A stretch of DNA of 64,000 nt from an uncultured Lachnospiraceae bacterium (GTDB lineage Bacteria > Bacillota > Clostridia > Lachnospirales > Lachnospiraceae), in contig CACWKX010000001.1 of the NCBI GenBank assembly GCA_902761585.1, forward strand, positions 1 to 64,000, in the 5' to 3' direction. Below the pieces are notes generated by a model. The model made no database searches and was not told the DNA's origin. It worked only from the letters and a program-made list of their open reading frames with translations. This document shows positions 16,379 to 24,005 of the stretch, in pieces. A program made the position numbers and the translations under genes. Positions within the stretch are counted from its first letter, which is position 1. Each line of letters opens with the position of its first letter.

Positions 16379-18412
16379 ATGGCATCAGACGATTATAAAA
16401 AAGCATTGAAGATGGGAAAGGCGGCTTATCGAAGAGCGTTGAGCCGCGGAGAATACCCGTATCTGCCCGCGCTGGATGCCATCCTGACACAGGCGGAAAT
16501 GAAAACGGAGGAATCTCTGGGACTTGTCAATATTCCGCTTGACCAGATCGTCGGAACAAAGACGGAAGGAAGACAGAACTCATTTGCGAACAACTTCATG
16601 CCGCTCATGCCGGAATATTCGGAATTTGCCAGAAAGTGGGACGGCGTGGTCGATTACCATATGAATCAGGGAATCGGTGATCCGATTGTCTGCTACGAGT
16701 TCATGAACAAGTTTTATGTGCTGGAGGGCAACAAGCGTGTCAGTGTCCTGAAGTACTTTGGGGTGGATTCGATCGAGGGAACGGTCACGCGTGAGATTCC
16801 GTATCCGCAGGACACGCCGGAGAGCAGAATCTATTTTGAATTTCTGGACTTTTACAAGGACAGCCAGGTGAATTATATCTGGTTTACGCAGCCGGGAAGT
16901 TTTCCAAAGCTGACGCTCGCCCTGAAGAAGAAACCGGGTGAGAAGTGGACGGACGAGGACAAGGAGAATTTCCGGTCTCTCTACACAGAGTTTTCGGGAC
17001 TTTTCAAGGATAAGGGCGGAGATAAACTGAAAATTACAGCAGGGGATGCCCTTCTGTTTTACCTGTCACTCTATTCCTACAAGGAGATTCAGGAAAAGTC
17101 TCATTCTGAGAAGGCAAAGGATTTGGACCGAATCTTCAAGGAGCTGCCGGCGCTCGGTGACGAGACGCAGGAGTCGCTTGTCTTCAAGCCGGAGGCAGCT
17201 TCAGGCGGAAGCGTTCTGAACCGGATTCTTCACCCGCTTGGCGGGAAAACACTCCGGATTGCTTTTATCCATGACCGGCGTATGAGCGAATCCGGATGGA
17301 CCTACGGACACGAGCTCGGGAGAATGCATGTAGAGGATGTTTTCGGGGACAGGATCCAGACGGCTGCGTATTTTCTGCAGGATGATGAGCGTGATATAGC
17401 GGAGCTGATTGACGCGGTCATTCAGGATGGATATGAGATCATTTTCACGGCCAATCAGAAATTCCTCGCGGCGAGCCTGAAGGCGGCGATCGAACATCCG
17501 GAGGTCAAGATACTGAATTGTTCTGTCGGGCAGCCCCATAATTCCATCCGTACGTATTACGGGAGGCTGTTTGAAGCAAAATATCTGGCGGGCATGATTG
17601 CTGGTGCCATGACGGAAAACGAGAAGATCGCTTACCGGGCGAATTTCCCGATCTATGGAACAATGGCGGAGATCAACGCGTTTGCCCTTGGCGCCCGGAT
17701 GACGAATCCGAGGGCGCAGGTATATCTGCACTGGGACAGCCTGAAGGATCATGAGCATCTGAGTGAGCTTCTGGATCGTGAAGACATCAGCGTCGTATCA
17801 GGCAACGATATGATCCGCCCCGGGCAGGAGGGCAGTGCCTATGGTTTGTTCATCCGAAAGGATGGGAAAACCGTGAATCTTGCAGCACCTATCTGGAACT
17901 GGGGGAGATTCTATGAACGGATCATCAGTGATATCCTCCAGGGAAGCTGGGACAGCGGAGACGATGTGAAGTCCAGAAATGCTGTCAACTATTGGTGGGG
18001 CATATCAAGCGGAATCATCGATCTTGTCCTTTCAGGCAATCTTCCGAGGGGGGTACGGCGGTTTGCCGATGTGATGCGGAGCCGGATTGTGGAGGAGGAC
18101 TGGCTGCTGAATCCCTTTGCGGGGAAGCTGTTTCTGCAGGATGGCCGTGCGGTCGGGACGGATGCTGGGGCGCTTCCCGCGCAGGAGGTGATTACGATGA
18201 ATTACCTTCTCGAAGGCATCGTTGGCAGCGTTCCTTCGCTCGATGAGCTGAATCAGGAGTCGAGAGACCGGATTGCGATGCAGCAGATTATCACGCCGGA
18301 GTCAGTGAATGCAGCGACAGCAAAGCATACCCCGGTCCAGGTGGTGGAGAAGGTCATCATGACGAGCGAGGAACCGCCGAAGGAAGCCGCTTCGGAAGAG
18401 AAAGATGCCTGA
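16379..18412 (+). CDS. Cytosolic fusion: ParB-like N-domain plus BMP/PnrA-type substrate-binding domain
   Basis: This 677-residue protein has no signal peptide or membrane segment. Residues about 50-130 look like a ParB/sulfiredoxin-type fold: IPLDQIVG, DPIVCYEF and the GNKRVSV signature (G117-R120). From about residue 291 (LRIAFIHD) to 540 it resembles BMP/PnrA purine-nucleoside or CD4-like periplasmic binding proteins, including KYLAGMIAGAMTE and GTMAEINAFALGA. The C-terminal 130 residues are unassigned. A binding protein without an export signal and without transporter genes suggests a cytosolic sensor or enzyme. Its stop overlaps the metallophosphoesterase start, so the two are probably co-translated. 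Function unknown. Confidence 0.75.
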   Translation: MASDDYKKALKMGKAAYRRALSRGEYPYLPALDAILTQAEMKTEESLGLVNIPLDQIVGTKTEGRQNSFANNFMPLMPEYSEFARKWDGVVDYHMNQGIGDPIVCYEFMNKFYVLEGNKRVSVLKYFGVDSIEGTVTREIPYPQDTPESRIYFEFLDFYKDSQVNYIWFTQPGSFPKLTLALKKKPGEKWTDEDKENFRSLYTEFSGLFKDKGGDKLKITAGDALLFYLSLYSYKEIQEKSHSEKAKDLDRIFKELPALGDETQESLVFKPEAASGGSVLNRILHPLGGKTLRIAFIHDRRMSESGWTYGHELGRMHVEDVFGDRIQTAAYFLQDDERDIAELIDAVIQDGYEIIFTANQKFLAASLKAAIEHPEVKILNCSVGQPHNSIRTYYGRLFEAKYLAGMIAGAMTENEKIAYRANFPIYGTMAEINAFALGARMTNPRAQVYLHWDSLKDHEHLSELLDREDISVVSGNDMIRPGQEGSAYGLFIRKDGKTVNLAAPIWNWGRFYERIISDILQGSWDSGDDVKSRNAVNYWWGISSGIIDLVLSGNLPRGVRRFADVMRSRIVEEDWLLNPFAGKLFLQDGRAVGTDAGALPAQEVITMNYLLEGIVGSVPSLDELNQESRDRIAMQQIITPESVNAATAKHTPVQVVEKVIMTSEEPPKEAASEEKDA

Positions 18413-19040
18413 ACGGCAGGATAGAAAGTTGAGATTGATTGATATGAGAATCCTCCTGGTTGCGGATGAACCGTGTAAATCGTACTGGGACTACTATGAC
18501 GAATCGAAGCTGAAAGGAATTGACCTGATCCTCTCGGCGGGGGATCTTCCTCCTGAATACCTGTCGTTTCTTGTGACATTTGCAAATTGTCCGCTCTTAT
18601 ATGTTCATGGAAATCATGATGCCAAGTATCAGGAAAAGCCGCCGGAAGGCTGCATCAATATTGACGACAGAGTCTATGTCTGCAATGGCGTTCGGATCCT
18701 GGGACTGGGTGGAAGTCAGCGATACGGATTTGGCGAATATCAGTATACAGAGAAGGAGATGCAGAAGAGGGCGAAGAAAGTCCGCTTTCAGATCATGAGA
18801 AGGCACGGGATTGATATCCTGCTGACACATGCTCCGATGCGGGGATGCGGTGACCAGGACGATCTGCCTCACCAGGGATTTGATGTGTTCCGGGAGATTG
18901 TGACACGCTACAAGCCTGCCTATATGGTGCACGGACATGTGCATAAGACCTATGCCTATGATTTCCGCCGCACAAGGCAGGTTGACAGCACGACGGTCAT
19001 CAATGCGTATGAGCGGTACATACTGGATTATCCATCCTGA
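18405..19040 (+). CDS. Calcineurin-like metallophosphoesterase
   Basis: A compact (211-residue) metallophosphoesterase. Motifs: LILSAGDLPPEYL (metal-binding Asp), YVHGNHDAK (GNHD), LLTHAPMRG (H) and VHGHVHKTY (GHxH). The family's first Asp is in MRILLVADEP. ATG 18405 overlaps the previous gene by 8 bp and has GGAAG upstream; the conserved sequence begins at Met14 (18444), so the shorter start is possible. The substrate is unknown. The overlap with the ParB/BMP fusion suggests that the two proteins act together, perhaps on a nucleotide-type ligand, but this is inference. Confidence 0.85.
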   Translation: MPERQDRKLRLIDMRILLVADEPCKSYWDYYDESKLKGIDLILSAGDLPPEYLSFLVTFANCPLLYVHGNHDAKYQEKPPEGCINIDDRVYVCNGVRILGLGGSQRYGFGEYQYTEKEMQKRAKKVRFQIMRRHGIDILLTHAPMRGCGDQDDLPHQGFDVFREIVTRYKPAYMVHGHVHKTYAYDFRRTRQVDSTTVINAYERYILDYPS

Positions 19041-20896
19041 TGGGGAACGGAATTGTGACAAACACAGATTACGATCAGAAAGACTCAGAAGGGACCTGGC
19101 ACAGAACGCGCCAGGTCTTTCGCACACCAGTCATGCACCCGGACCGGATTTACAGCTATTTTCTCAGGGAGTGGAAGACACTCCTGATTGTAGCCGTGAG
19201 CGGGACACTGTTTAATCTGGGACAGTCGCTTTGTGCTATGCGACAGGGACAGCTGGTTGATGCCATTGCCGCGCAGGAAAAACATGGCAGCGGAGAGGTC
19301 CTTCATGCGGCAATTGTTTTCCTGATGACTGTAATGGTGGTCCAGCTGCTGCGGCTGGCAAAGCGATATTACGTACGACGGTTTGCGAATGCGACGGACA
19401 TCTCTATGCGGATGATGGTTTACAACCGTATCATCCATGAAGACATCGGCAGCCTGGAAGCTGAAAATTCCGGCCAGGTGATGACAAAGGCGCTGGGGGA
19501 TGTTGACCTGACAGTCGAAGGCATGCGGAAAGCGACAACAGAAGTCTTTGATACCGGCGTCCTCCTGACCGGTTACCTTGTGACGATGCTGAGAGGAAGT
19601 GTTCCGTGCACGGTGCTGTCCCTGCTGCCGGTTCCGTTCGCGCTGCTGACTGCGCGGTTCCTCAAAAGGTATGTTGAAGCATCAAACCGGAGAGCCCGTG
19701 AGATGAGTGCCCAGGTGGCCGGCGCAAGCCTGGATGCGGTCCGAAATAGCCTGATCTACCGTGTGACCGGATCAGCCGGCAGGCAGGAGGCGGCTTATGA
19801 GAGCCGCCTGTCTGCTCTTGAAAAGGAGCAGATATCTGCCGGCATTCTGGAAAATGCTATGCAGCCTGCATATAACGCAATCACGCTCTGCGGGACGCTT
19901 GTGGTCCTTTTTTATGGCGGACGTCTTGTTCTTGCCGGAAACTGGACAGTGGGGGCATTTACGGCCTACCTCACAATTTATCTGGCCTTTTCGCTGAAAA
20001 TCGCCAAGGTATCAAAACTTCTGAACGCCTGTCAGAAAGCAAGCGTCTCCTGGAAACGGGTGAAGCCCTACCTGTCCGGGTGGCGGGAGGAAGACTCTGA
20101 TGCTGTTCCGAGGCATTCTGAAGCTGATATGAGAGAAACGGCCATCACACTTCTGTGCAGAAATCTGACGGTTTCCAGGGGTGGCCGGGAGCTGTTTTCT
20201 CCGGTCTCATTTACAGGGAAGAAGGGACAGCTCATCGGGATTACCGGGCCTGTTGCCAGTGGAAAGAGTACGCTGGGCGAGGCTATTGCTGGAATCCGAT
20301 CCTGCAGCGGGACAGTGCGGGTGGTGGGGCATGATCTGGCTCTTTTATCCGGGGCGGAAAAGTCGGAGCTGATATCCTATATGGGACATCGCCCGGAACT
20401 GTTTGACCTGAGCCTGCGGGATAATATTCTGCTTGGCAGGAGGGAGGATCCGGACAGGCTCAGCGCTGTTCTTCACGATGTCTGCCTGGATGAAGACCTG
20501 GAAAAGATGGGAAAAGGCGCTCTGGACCACAGGACGGGTTCTGCAGGGAAGATGCTCTCAGGCGGTCAGAGAAGCCGGATATCCTGTGCGAGAGCGTTGT
20601 ACGGCGGTCAGCCGCTGATCGTGCTGGATGAACCATTTGCAAATGTGGACAAGGATACGGAACAAAAGATGATCCGGAACCTGAAGGCACACCATTCGAA
20701 TTCACTTCTGATTCTCATTACGCATCGAATGAGGGCTCTGGTGAATGCGGATCTGGTACTGATGATCGAGGAGAACGGGTATGTCCGGACCGGCACGCAC
20801 GAAAGTCTGATGAGGGAGTCTGAACGGTATCGGGAAAGTTTCCTTCTTCAGGAAAAAGAAAGTATGCAGAAAGAGCCGGAGCGGGGGAATTTATGA
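19040..20896 (+). CDS. ABC exporter half-transporter, ATP-binding/permease (first of pair)
   Basis: A type IV ABC half-exporter of 618 residues: about six membrane segments (residues 45-330) followed by a nucleotide-binding domain with Walker A GPVASGKST (G403-T411), signature LSGGQ (506-510), Walker B LIVLDE (E531) and H-loop THRM. The Q-loop glutamine is replaced by His450 (MGHRPELF). It likely pairs with the next gene, which overlaps by 4 bp, to export an unknown substrate. The start is uncertain: ATG 19040 overlaps the previous stop but lacks a ribosome site; GTG 19055 has GGGGA upstream; ATG 19133 lies just after a terminator-like hairpin and fits the usual family length better. Confidence 0.88.
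   Translation: MGNGIVTNTDYDQKDSEGTWHRTRQVFRTPVMHPDRIYSYFLREWKTLLIVAVSGTLFNLGQSLCAMRQGQLVDAIAAQEKHGSGEVLHAAIVFLMTVMVVQLLRLAKRYYVRRFANATDISMRMMVYNRIIHEDIGSLEAENSGQVMTKALGDVDLTVEGMRKATTEVFDTGVLLTGYLVTMLRGSVPCTVLSLLPVPFALLTARFLKRYVEASNRRAREMSAQVAGASLDAVRNSLIYRVTGSAGRQEAAYESRLSALEKEQISAGILENAMQPAYNAITLCGTLVVLFYGGRLVLAGNWTVGAFTAYLTIYLAFSLKIAKVSKLLNACQKASVSWKRVKPYLSGWREEDSDAVPRHSEADMRETAITLLCRNLTVSRGGRELFSPVSFTGKKGQLIGITGPVASGKSTLGEAIAGIRSCSGTVRVVGHDLALLSGAEKSELISYMGHRPELFDLSLRDNILLGRREDPDRLSAVLHDVCLDEDLEKMGKGALDHRTGSAGKMLSGGQRSRISCARALYGGQPLIVLDEPFANVDKDTEQKMIRNLKAHHSNSLLILITHRMRALVNADLVLMIEENGYVRTGTHESLMRESERYRESFLLQEKESMQKEPERGNL
19090..19120 (+). terminator. Terminator-like hairpin near the ABC exporter start
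   Basis: GACCTGGC (19093-19100) pairs with GCCAGGTC (19110-19117), extendable by G-T pairs, followed by only three T residues. If the ABC gene starts at 19133, this hairpin is intergenic and could end the metallophosphoesterase transcript. If the start is 19040, it lies in coding sequence. Weak as a terminator. Confidence 0.35.
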
Positions 20897-22530
20897 GGAG
20901 AAAAAACCATTCCCGCGTATGGGAAGAGATCGGATCTGTCATCCGGCAGAACAAGGGCAGGGCAATTCTTCTGGTCATCTGCATGACAGCATCTGTCATC
21001 CTGGCGCTGATTCCTCCACAGGTTCTCAGGTATGTGGTGGATGACAAGCTGATTCCCGGCAGACAGCAGGGGCTGTTTGTCCTTGCAGTTCTCTATGTTG
21101 CAGCCTCTGTGCTTGGAGCAGCCGCAGAGTTCGGGAAAGGCATCATGCTGACGGTGATCGGGGAAAAGTATATTCACAGGATCCGGACAGATTTGATGGA
21201 AAAGCTGAACAGACTGCCGCTTGAAAAACTGACACACGAAAGTGAGGGCGAGGTTACTGGCCGTTTTGTAAACGATGTCGAGAGCGTCGGATCACTTGTC
21301 TCTGACGGGATCGCATCAATGGTGACAGATCTGCTGAAAATCATCGGAATTGTTCTGTCTGTTCTTCTGTTCTCGTGGAAAATGGCCCTTCTTGTCGCTG
21401 CGCTGGTGCCAGCGGTTTTCTTTCTGACCAGACTGTTCCAGAGGATGACCCTTGGTGCGCAGGAGAAAAACTTGTCTCAGATGGGGCAAATGAATACAGT
21501 GCTGACGGATTCGATTGATAAAGCCCAGACGATCAAGGTGTATCACAGGGAAGCCTGGATGCAGGGGATTTACCTCCGGGAGCTGGAGGATAACTACAGG
21601 ACGAATGCGTCAATCTATCTTCTGGATGCATCCTACTCGCCAATGATTCAGGTGATCCGGGCGGCTGCCATCGCCTTGATCGCTGCGATGGCTTCACAGC
21701 ATCTTCATCTTGTTACGATTTCGGCCGGGGTGGCTGCGGCAGCCATCGATCTGATTACCAGACTGTTTGACCCGATCAATACGCTGGGAATGGAGTTTCA
21801 GAACATTCAGAGGGGAATCTCGGGGATCAGAAGAATCGATCTGTTTCTGGACCAGGAGCAGGAGGCAGAGCACACACAGGTGCTTGATGCGGAAGAACTG
21901 GAGGGAGAAGTTCGGTTTGACCATGTCTCATTTGCCTACAGAGGGGGACCGACACTATTTCACGACTTCTGCCTCACGATGAGACGCGGGGACCGGGTCA
22001 CGGTCATCGGGCGGACCGGTGCCGGGAAGACAACGCTTGTCGGCCTCCTGACTGGCTTATTCTCTCCCTCGGAGGGCAGGGTGGTGATCGGAGGCGTCGA
22101 TACCAGGGAGATCACGGATGCACAGAAACGGATGATCTTCGGTTATGTGCAGCAGGATTTTGTCGAGATACCGGGGAGCGTTCTGATGCAGGTGACGATG
22201 GGAGACGAACGCGTTACAGAGGATATGGCACTGGAGGCGATCGGGAAAGTCGGAATGATCGATGAGCTCCTGGCGCTTCCGGATGGACTTGATACGGACA
22301 TGAGCCGGGCAGGTCTTTCACAGGGTCAGAGAATGCTGCTTCAGATTGCACGCGCCATTGCGCCGCGTCCCAGCATCCTGATCTTTGATGAAAGTACCGC
22401 AGGACTTGACGCTGTCACAGAGAAACGAATCGATGAAGCACTGGTCCAGGCCGGAGAGAACCGGATTGTTCTGATTATCTCACACAGAAAGACGGAAGGG
22501 ATGCCAGGCGGGAGGGTTGTGAGGCTGTAA
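20893..22530 (+). CDS. ABC exporter half-transporter, ATP-binding/permease (second of pair)
   Basis: A 545-residue partner half-exporter: transmembrane region about 20-300, then a nucleotide-binding domain with Walker A GRTGAGKTT (373-381), Q-loop YVQQDF, signature LSQGQ (Gly to Gln in the third position), Walker B ILIFDE and H-loop SHRK. The signature deviates while the first partner's Q-loop deviates, so the two ATP sites are probably not equal, as in many heterodimeric exporters. ATGA overlap with the first gene. Substrate unknown. A bidirectional terminator follows. Confidence 0.9.
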   Translation: MRRKNHSRVWEEIGSVIRQNKGRAILLVICMTASVILALIPPQVLRYVVDDKLIPGRQQGLFVLAVLYVAASVLGAAAEFGKGIMLTVIGEKYIHRIRTDLMEKLNRLPLEKLTHESEGEVTGRFVNDVESVGSLVSDGIASMVTDLLKIIGIVLSVLLFSWKMALLVAALVPAVFFLTRLFQRMTLGAQEKNLSQMGQMNTVLTDSIDKAQTIKVYHREAWMQGIYLRELEDNYRTNASIYLLDASYSPMIQVIRAAAIALIAAMASQHLHLVTISAGVAAAAIDLITRLFDPINTLGMEFQNIQRGISGIRRIDLFLDQEQEAEHTQVLDAEELEGEVRFDHVSFAYRGGPTLFHDFCLTMRRGDRVTVIGRTGAGKTTLVGLLTGLFSPSEGRVVIGGVDTREITDAQKRMIFGYVQQDFVEIPGSVLMQVTMGDERVTEDMALEAIGKVGMIDELLALPDGLDTDMSRAGLSQGQRMLLQIARAIAPRPSILIFDESTAGLDAVTEKRIDEALVQAGENRIVLIISHRKTEGMPGGRVVRL

Positions 22531-22533
22531 CAG

Positions 22534-22566
22534 AAAGAGAGCCGGGGATTTCCCCGACTCTCTTTT
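22534..22566. terminator. Bidirectional terminator between ABC exporter pair and purC
   Basis: AGAGAGCCGGGGA pairs with TCCCCGACTCTCT. It is followed by TTTT on the + strand and by TTT on the - strand, and serves the two convergent units. Confidence 0.88.
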
Positions 22567-22575
22567 GTATTAGTG

Positions 22576-23460
22576 TTACTTTCCGGTGCGGGTAAATTCC
22601 TTCCCTGTCAGCAGAAGATAGGCTTCCTTGTACTTCTCGATGGTGCGGTCGATGACATCCTGGGGAAGTTTGTAATCGCTGTCAGGGTTCGCTTTCAGCC
22701 AGTCACGGACAAACTGCTTATCGTAGGAAGGCTGACTGTGTCCTGCCTGATAGCCGTCTGCCGGCCAGAATCTGGAGGAATCCGGAGTCAGCATCTCGTC
22801 ACCAAGGACAATTTCTCCATTCTCATCAAGGCCGAACTCAAACTTTGTGTCTGCGATGATGATGCCGCGGCTTCTGGCATAGTCGGCACATTTGGTGTAC
22901 AACTCTATGGTCTTGTCGCGCAGCGCAGTCGCATATTCTTTCCCGTGGCCCGGGAATTTCTTCTCCAGCACATCAATCGATTGTTCATAAGAGATGTTTT
23001 CGTCGTGATCGCCCAGATCTGCTTTTGTGGAAGGCGTGTAGATCGGCTCGGGCAGCTTCTGGCTCTCGACCAGGCCCTCAGGGAGCCGGATGCCGCAGAC
23101 TGTTCCGGTCTTCTGATAGGATGCCCAGCCGCTTCCTGTGATATAGCCTCTGACGATGCATTCAAGCGGGAGCATGGTCAGCTTCTGAACCTTCATACTG
23201 TTGCCGGTGAACTGCTCCTGGCGGAAGAATTCCGGCATTCTTTCGTTGTCCGTCGTAATCATGTGGTTCCGGATGACATCCTTCGTGTACTCAAACCAGA
23301 AAGAAGACATCTGTGTCAGGATCGCACCCTTGTCCGTGATCCGGTTCTTCAGGATGTGATCAAATGCTGAGATCCGGTCTGTTGCGACCATGATCAGGCT
23401 GTCTCCGATGTCATAGACTTCTCTGACTTTTCCAGACTTGAATGGCTTGTACTCCTTCAT
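22576..23460 (-). CDS. purC: Phosphoribosylaminoimidazole-succinocarboxamide synthase (SAICAR synthase)
   Basis: PurC joins aspartate to CAIR in purine synthesis. The 294-residue protein starts MKEYKPFKSGKVREVYD and has the ATP-binding SGKVREVY, DRISAFD, VRGYITGSGW and the IADTKFEFG motif of the SAICAR synthase superfamily. Start at 23460 has AAAGGAC upstream; the frame extends about 100 codons further without conserved sequence. It stands apart from other pur genes. An extended -10 (TGCTAGAAT on this strand, 23584-23576) gives a leader of about 110 nt. Confidence 0.95.
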   Translation of the reverse strand: MKEYKPFKSGKVREVYDIGDSLIMVATDRISAFDHILKNRITDKGAILTQMSSFWFEYTKDVIRNHMITTDNERMPEFFRQEQFTGNSMKVQKLTMLPLECIVRGYITGSGWASYQKTGTVCGIRLPEGLVESQKLPEPIYTPSTKADLGDHDENISYEQSIDVLEKKFPGHGKEYATALRDKTIELYTKCADYARSRGIIIADTKFEFGLDENGEIVLGDEMLTPDSSRFWPADGYQAGHSQPSYDKQFVRDWLKANPDSDYKLPQDVIDRTIEKYKEAYLLLTGKEFTRTGK

Positions 23461-23575
23461 GCTGACTGTCCTTTCCCAACTGTTGAACAAACGATCAAAG
23501 GCAAATAGAAAGCCCTGGTTACCAGCGTAAAAGCCAGCATCACCGGACATGGGATTCTGCCTTTTCGCCTGACCA

Positions 23576-23584
23576 ATTCTAGCA
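23576..23584 (-). promoter_or_regulatory. Candidate extended -10 promoter of purC
   Basis: TGCTAGAAT on the minus strand. No good -35 is visible. I see no recognised PurBox or purine riboswitch in the leader (23461-23570). Confidence 0.35.
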
Positions 23585-23903
23585 CAGTGGAAGTGCACTT
23601 GTATATTGAAAAATCCGCAGAAGCCTTCTGAAAGGAATTTTGCGCGGCAGAAGAGCAGCGGACAACAGATATTAATGTTACATACACATATATATGTTTC
23701 ATAATAACGAATGTTACATAGGAACACAAAATATACATACGATGCATAAAAATGCATAATATACACAAACGAGTGTGGATACCACGAAAGAGCCGAAAAT
23801 GTGGATAAGTGGATATCTATGGGGATATGTCGAAAAGTGCGAACAAATGGAATATCGATGGAGATGATTCAAAAGAGGTCTCAGAGAAAATGTTACATAA
23901 ATG
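23585..23903. other. AT-rich intergenic region with DnaA-box-like sites and 10-mer repeats
   Basis: No gene is visible between purC and the ABC-F gene (23461-24005). The stretch 23660-23900 is much richer in A/T than its surroundings. It carries three exact copies of AATGTTACAT (23674-23683, 23710-23719, 23889-23898). One perfect DnaA-box consensus (TGTGGATAA, 23800-23808) is accompanied by close matches TGTGGATAC (23774-23782), AGTGGATAT (23808-23816) and TGGGGATAT (23820-23828), all in one orientation. TGCATAA also occurs twice near 23742-23758. The function is unknown: regulatory, DnaA-binding or remnant origin. Confidence 0.5.
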
Positions 23904-23931
23904 AAGGGCAGCGGAGACTTCCGCTGCCCTT
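23904..23931 (-). terminator. Probable terminator of the ABC-F gene
   Basis: A perfect 12-bp stem, AAGGGCAGCGGA with TCCGCTGCCCTT around a 4-nt loop. On the minus strand, downstream of the ABC-F stop, it is followed by CATTTATG, a weak T-rich tail. Two near-identical 14-mers (TGAGGAAACCATCC at 23975-23988, TGAGGAAACAATCC at 23991-24004) lie between it and the stop codon. Confidence 0.6.
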
Positions 23932-24005
23932 ATGGACACGTAACTTACATGTTTTTGATCCTGGTTTCTGCATGTGAGGAAACCATCCTATGAGGAAACA
24001 ATCCC

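Noticed and set aside
23461..23575. Purine riboswitch or PurBox in the purC leader
   Set aside because: None of the conserved purine-riboswitch loop sequences or a clear CCGAAC-type PurBox pair is visible.
23660..23903. Calling the AT-rich region the chromosomal origin
   Set aside because: The usual oriC neighbours dnaA, dnaN, rpmH and rnpA are absent; only a DnaA-box cluster is visible, so it is reported as origin-like only.
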